Positions 60,726 through 64,000 of a DNA stretch of 64,000 nucleotides are shown piece after piece. The first letter of the stretch is position 1. Each line of letters opens with the position of its first letter. The stretch is from Elusimicrobiota bacterium (lineage in GTDB: Bacteria; Elusimicrobiota; Elusimicrobia; UBA1565; UBA9628), in contig DAHZHT010000004.1 of the NCBI GenBank assembly GCA_027406905.1, positions 1 through 64,000 on the forward strand, in the 5' to 3' direction. A program made the translations under genes and the position numbers. A model generated the notes under the pieces. It saw only the letters and a program-made list of their open reading frames with translations. It made no database searches and was not told the origin of the DNA.

Positions 60726-62445
60726 TGAGCCCTCCTCTTTCGACGCCGCCCAGGGTGAAATAAAGGGCGGCGCCCTTGCCAACTTCACCCTCGGCCCATA
60801 TCCGGCCCCCATGCCGGTGAACGATGCGGGAAACGATCGCGAGCCCAAGCCCCTGACCCGGGAAATCGGACTGGGAGTGCAGCCTTTGAAACGGGTCGAA
60901 TATCTTGTCCACGTATTTCATATCGAAACCCGCCCCGTTGTCCTTGACGAAATAGGCCGTCTCGCCGTCTTTTTGCGTTGATCCGATCTCGATTCTGGCG
61001 TTTTCCGTTTTGCTCGTGAACTTCCAGGCGTTTCCGATCAGATTTTCCAGGACAATCTTTAACAAGCCGGGATCTCCAAAGGCTTCTATGCGCACGGGAA
61101 CTGAAAATTCGACGCGGCGATTGGGTTCGGCCTCCTCGATCTTTTCTATGACGGATTTCGCTATTTCGCGGAGATCCGTTTTTTCGCTCTTAATCTCTTG
61201 TCTAGTGACATTGGCCAAGGCCAAAAGATCGTCAATGAGTTGCCCCATGCGCTGGCAGCCAAGACCGATCCGATTGAGATAATCCTTGCCCTGCTCGCCC
61301 AAACGATCGGAATAGTCTTCGATGAGAAAATGGCTAAAGCCCTCGATGGCGCGCAAGGGAGCCCGCAGATCGTGCGCGACGGAGTAAGAAAAGGCCTCCA
61401 ACTCCTTATTGGACTGGGTCAGACTGCCCGCCAGGCTGAGCAGCTTGCGGTTGAGGCCCTCCATTTGTTCCTGAAGGACTTTTTTGCTCGTGATATTGCT
61501 CAATACCACGACGCCGCCCACGCGCTTCCCGTTTTTATTCATCAAGGGCCGCCCCGTCACGCTGATGAAAATGCCTTCGGGATTTTCGGCATTTTTGATA
61601 AAAAATTCGGCCCCGTCGGTTGATTTTCCGCGCAACGCGCAAACCATAGGCAGGTCCTCGACCTTGACCAAGGTCGTCTTGTCAGGATAATAAACTCCGT
61701 GATTTTTTGCCCAATCTTTCGGATAATCCGATAAATCTCCCTCGCCCATTATCTGGCGCGCCATGGGGTTAAAAACGGTAAAGCGTCCGGATTCATCCGC
61801 CGCGACCACTCCCTCTCCGAGATCGTGGAGGGCGGACGCAAGGAGATTCCCTTGTTTAGTCTTCTCCGATATCTCGCGCTTAAAAAATACGAAAAAAGCG
61901 AGGAACAACAAGGCAACCGCGCTCACCCCCCCCGCCGACGCGGCCAAAATCGTCCTGTCGACAAAGAGCTTCTCCTTGCTCCGGTAACTCGAAAGAATCT
62001 GAAGCTCTTCGTTGGCGGCCCCATGAATCGCATCGAGCTTCTTTTTAATGCCCGGGCGCGCGGGAACGCCGAGCGCGGGAAAAGAGCCGAGTTGATCGAG
62101 GGCGTCACTGATCTCTTTTTCCAGACCGAGGACGCGCCGGCGCTCAACCGGGTCATCACGAGTCAGGTCTTTCAAGCGGCTTTGGGCGCTGATAAACTGA
62201 GAGAGAGACGCGGCGTAGGGCCGCAAATAAGCCGCCTGCCCAGTTCTGATATAGTCAGTGACTCCGACATCTCCATTTACGACCAAGGAAGTCGCCCGCT
62301 CCAAATCGCCTCGAAGTTCCTCGCAAACGGAGACGACATCGCCCGCAGCGATGGCGCGGCGCGCGGTCCAATAATAGACCGAGCCGCACACCCAAGTGAC
62401 GAGCAACGCGAATCCGAACAGCGCGGACAGCGACTTTAGGCTCAT
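60685..62445 (-). CDS. Sensor histidine kinase (CHASE3-like, PAS, HisKA, HATPase)
   Basis: The 586-aa product has an N-terminal membrane helix (LSALFGFALLVTWVCGSVYY), a helical extracytoplasmic sensor (about 35-170, CHASE3-like) and a second helix (TILAASAGGVSAVALLFLAFFVFF). A PAS domain (about 205-330), the H-box SYSVAHDLRAPLRAIEGFSHF, the N-box NLIGNAWKFT and the G1/G2 motifs DNGAGFDMKYV, GQGLGLAIVSRIV follow. All kinase motifs are intact. Its partner is probably the overlapping Rcp1-like regulator. A terminator-like hairpin abuts its start codon. Confidence 0.92.
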   Translation of the reverse strand: MSLKSLSALFGFALLVTWVCGSVYYWTARRAIAAGDVVSVCEELRGDLERATSLVVNGDVGVTDYIRTGQAAYLRPYAASLSQFISAQSRLKDLTRDDPVERRRVLGLEKEISDALDQLGSFPALGVPARPGIKKKLDAIHGAANEELQILSSYRSKEKLFVDRTILAASAGGVSAVALLFLAFFVFFKREISEKTKQGNLLASALHDLGEGVVAADESGRFTVFNPMARQIMGEGDLSDYPKDWAKNHGVYYPDKTTLVKVEDLPMVCALRGKSTDGAEFFIKNAENPEGIFISVTGRPLMNKNGKRVGGVVVLSNITSKKVLQEQMEGLNRKLLSLAGSLTQSNKELEAFSYSVAHDLRAPLRAIEGFSHFLIEDYSDRLGEQGKDYLNRIGLGCQRMGQLIDDLLALANVTRQEIKSEKTDLREIAKSVIEKIEEAEPNRRVEFSVPVRIEAFGDPGLLKIVLENLIGNAWKFTSKTENARIEIGSTQKDGETAYFVKDNGAGFDMKYVDKIFDPFQRLHSQSDFPGQGLGLAIVSRIVHRHGGRIWAEGEVGKGAALYFTLGGVERGGLNGNQRWNDTSSGG

Positions 62446-62468
62446 AAAAAAGCCGCCCCGCGGGCGGC
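62446..62468 (-). terminator. Rho-independent terminator or attenuator hairpin
   Basis: On the minus strand GCCGCCC, a 3-nt loop, GGGCGGC and then six T, with the T run touching the ATG (62445) of the next kinase gene. This is a strong intrinsic terminator after the upstream kinase (stop at 62571), yet it occupies the exact place where the downstream gene needs a ribosome binding site. Confidence 0.85.
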
Positions 62469-62570
62469 GTTACATCCCCCCGGCGCGCGAACCTCCGCAT
62501 TCGCTCCCACGGGACTTGAGCGCGAACGACCCCGTTGGAAACGGATGCGGAGGCGCCTGCCTGCCTCGGT

Positions 62571-64000
62571 CTAGTCCGCAGAAGGGACGACCCCCGAAGA
62601 CAAAGGAGGAGCCTTCGCCTCCGGAATCCCTTTCTCGTCAAACCGAGGCAAAACGAAATGGACCGACGTTCCCCGCCCTTCCTCGCTGTCAATCCAGATT
62701 TTTCCCCCTTGCTGCTCGACGATTTCCTTGCACAGAGCGAGCCCCAAGCCGGTGCCCTTGTAATCCCCCCGTTTGGGATCGCGGCTCGCCTGCTGGAACT
62801 TCACGAAAAGCTTTTCGCGGCGTTCCCTGGGGATTCCCTCGCCATTGTCGATGACGCTGATTTGTATATAATCGCCCTGAGGCAAGGGAGAAAAGGGATG
62901 TAGGGAATCGCGATGTCCATACCTATTGCCCACGTCGGAGGAAACCGCGCGGGCCTGAAGCGAAATACGGTTATCGGTAAAACGTATGGCGTTGTCGATG
63001 AGATTACTGAGAACGTGCCTCAAGGATTCGGGATCAACGCGAGCGGAGGGCAAATTCTCGGAGACGTTCTCTAAAATCTCGACCCCGCTTTCTTCCGCCA
63101 AAATCCGAAAATCGCCAGCGACATCCCTCATGGCGGAGGAAATCGACACTTGCGTAGGGGCAAAAGCGGCGTTCCCCGATTCCAGCCTCGACAAATCCAG
63201 CATGCTCTCGAGTATTTTCTTCAGCCGCGCCGACCCTCTGTCCACAAGTCCGACCAACTCTTGTTGCTTCCGATTGAGCGGACCGCCGGATCCTTCCTTG
63301 AACAATCCGACGGCGGTCCTCACCACGGTCACCGGGATGCGCATCTCGTGCGCCACGGAATTCATCAGTTCATCCTTCAGTTTGTCCATGCGCAATCTTT
63401 CCGCGATTTCCGTTCTTAACTGTTCGAGTATCCGCGTTCCCGTAACGTCCCGGGCCAAGGCCAAGCGAGCCGACGCCCCCTTCCACTGTATATCGGACAG
63501 GCGAAATTCAACGATGCAGTCCGGATTCCCCGGAGTTTTGTTTGGAACCTTCATTTCCACCGAAGGATGAGGAGGAAGCGCGTAGAGAAACTGCCCGCCA
63601 AGAGATTCCGAGGCCCTGATATTCAAAAGCTCTTCCGCCGCCGGGTTCATATAGAGGACTTCATTTTTGCGGGACAAGACGATAGCCCCCTCGGCCGCCG
63701 AGGCGAATATCCCCTGGAGTTGAGAGCCGGCGCGGTATCTCTCGACGGCGTAACTGACCGCCTTCTTGATGTCTTGAGCGTCGGCCTTGCCCTTCACCTG
63801 ATAGTCCTGGGCCCCTTCGGCGATGGCCTCAAGTCCCAAACTCTCATCCGCGAAACCGGTCAGAACGACGATAGGGACGTCCGGAGCGCGCTCGCGAAGG
63901 CTGCGAACCGTTTCTATCCCCCGGCTGTCCGGCAAAATCAGATCCAAAAGGATAATGTCCGCGTCTTCCTTGGCGAGTTCGCCTATTCCCTCCGAAAGAG
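62571..64000 (-). CDS. Receiver-PAS-histidine kinase (5' end outside window)
   Basis: The frame is open to the window edge. It begins within a receiver domain: LSEGIGELAKEDADIILLDL with the phosphoacceptor Asp, then VVLTGFADESLG and YQVKGKAD (Lys). A PAS domain (about 85-190 of the visible part), the H-box NSVAHEMRIPVTVVRTAVGL, the N-box NLIDNAIRF, and DNGEGIPRERREKLFVKFQQ and GTGLGLALCKEIVEQQGG follow. It is a response-regulator-driven kinase, probably part of a phosphorelay with the two genes downstream. The visible part is about 476 residues. Confidence 0.9.
   Translation of the reverse strand, partial: LSEGIGELAKEDADIILLDLILPDSRGIETVRSLRERAPDVPIVVLTGFADESLGLEAIAEGAQDYQVKGKADAQDIKKAVSYAVERYRAGSQLQGIFASAAEGAIVLSRKNEVLYMNPAAEELLNIRASESLGGQFLYALPPHPSVEMKVPNKTPGNPDCIVEFRLSDIQWKGASARLALARDVTGTRILEQLRTEIAERLRMDKLKDELMNSVAHEMRIPVTVVRTAVGLFKEGSGGPLNRKQQELVGLVDRGSARLKKILESMLDLSRLESGNAAFAPTQVSISSAMRDVAGDFRILAEESGVEILENVSENLPSARVDPESLRHVLSNLIDNAIRFTDNRISLQARAVSSDVGNRYGHRDSLHPFSPLPQGDYIQISVIDNGEGIPRERREKLFVKFQQASRDPKRGDYKGTGLGLALCKEIVEQQGGKIWIDSEEGRGTSVHFVLPRFDEKGIPEAKAPPLSSGVVPSAD

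Noticed and set aside
1-64000. CRISPR arrays, tRNA/rRNA genes, insertion sequences, prophage
   Set aside because: No regularly spaced repeats, cloverleaf-like segments, transposase or phage structural genes were recognised by reading.

Overview
The window reads as a chromosomal segment of a Gram-negative-type, probably anaerobic or facultative heterotrophic bacterium. Two-component systems, lipoproteins, exported proteins, a peptide ABC/POT uptake locus and ferredoxin-dependent 2-oxoacid oxidation are all present. The gene set (long HPF, HprK, RapZ, HPr, EI, LepA and LepB in one operon; fused KorA) and the moderate GC content would fit an Elusimicrobiota-like or related deep lineage. That placement is an inference; no rRNA or other phylogenetic marker was compared. 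No rRNA, tRNA, CRISPR array, insertion sequence or phage gene was recognised.

Layout. 1-6.7 kb (minus): hpf-hprK-rapZ-ptsH-ptsI-lepA-lepB, a regulatory PTS and translation/secretion operon with a clear sigma70 promoter. 6.8-10.5 kb: an exported tandem-MscS channel and typA/bipA. 10.5-16.4 kb: an accessory block of exported proteins (two with ankyrin repeats, one lipase-like, one polytopic membrane protein). The first part of this block is bracketed by a perfect 52-bp duplication of the typA 3' end. 16.5-19.2 kb: a 900-aa exported orphan. 19.3-23.8 kb: DegT aminotransferase, glycosyltransferase, acyl-CoA carboxyltransferase, response regulator. 23.8-33.6 kb: peptide utilisation (OppD, OppF, POT permease, S10 carboxypeptidase, OppA lipoprotein, OppB; no OppC). 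It is interrupted by a ParD/ParE-type toxin-antitoxin module set between two 109-bp near-identical repeats. 33.6-39.7 kb (minus): Zn-ribbon protein, aldehyde dehydrogenase, PaaF-, PaaG-, PaaA- and PaaH-like genes and a DUF1858 protein, resembling part of a phenylacetyl-CoA route. 39.7-46.1 kb: exported proteins, including a possible PD-(D/E)XK nuclease, a DUF4384 protein, a LURP-one-like protein and a tyrosine phosphatase, plus a RelE-type TA pair and a decayed HEPN-like gene. 46.1-54.8 kb: glycosyltransferase, HhH-GPD endonuclease, a small two-component pair, gamma-carbonic anhydrase-like protein, nadB, uvrA. 54.8-59.9 kb (minus): korA-korB-sucC-sucD. 60-64 kb (minus): two histidine kinases and a response regulator.

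The most notable signal is regulatory. Six promoters (upstream of 6832, 10560, 16499, 40911 on the minus strand, 41722 and 44685) carry the same element: a TAGGNCTTTTGGCC-like site whose first base lies 38 bp (39 in one case) before the first base of a TANNNT -10 box. In five of the six a second copy lies exactly 23 bp further upstream. All six control predicted exported proteins. In addition, many genes (10560, 16499, 26637, 30727, 40911, 41546) have a -10 box followed by exactly 6 nt and then the start codon, with no Shine-Dalgarno sequence. This predicts leaderless mRNAs. Together these suggest an undescribed exported-protein regulon and common leaderless initiation in this organism.
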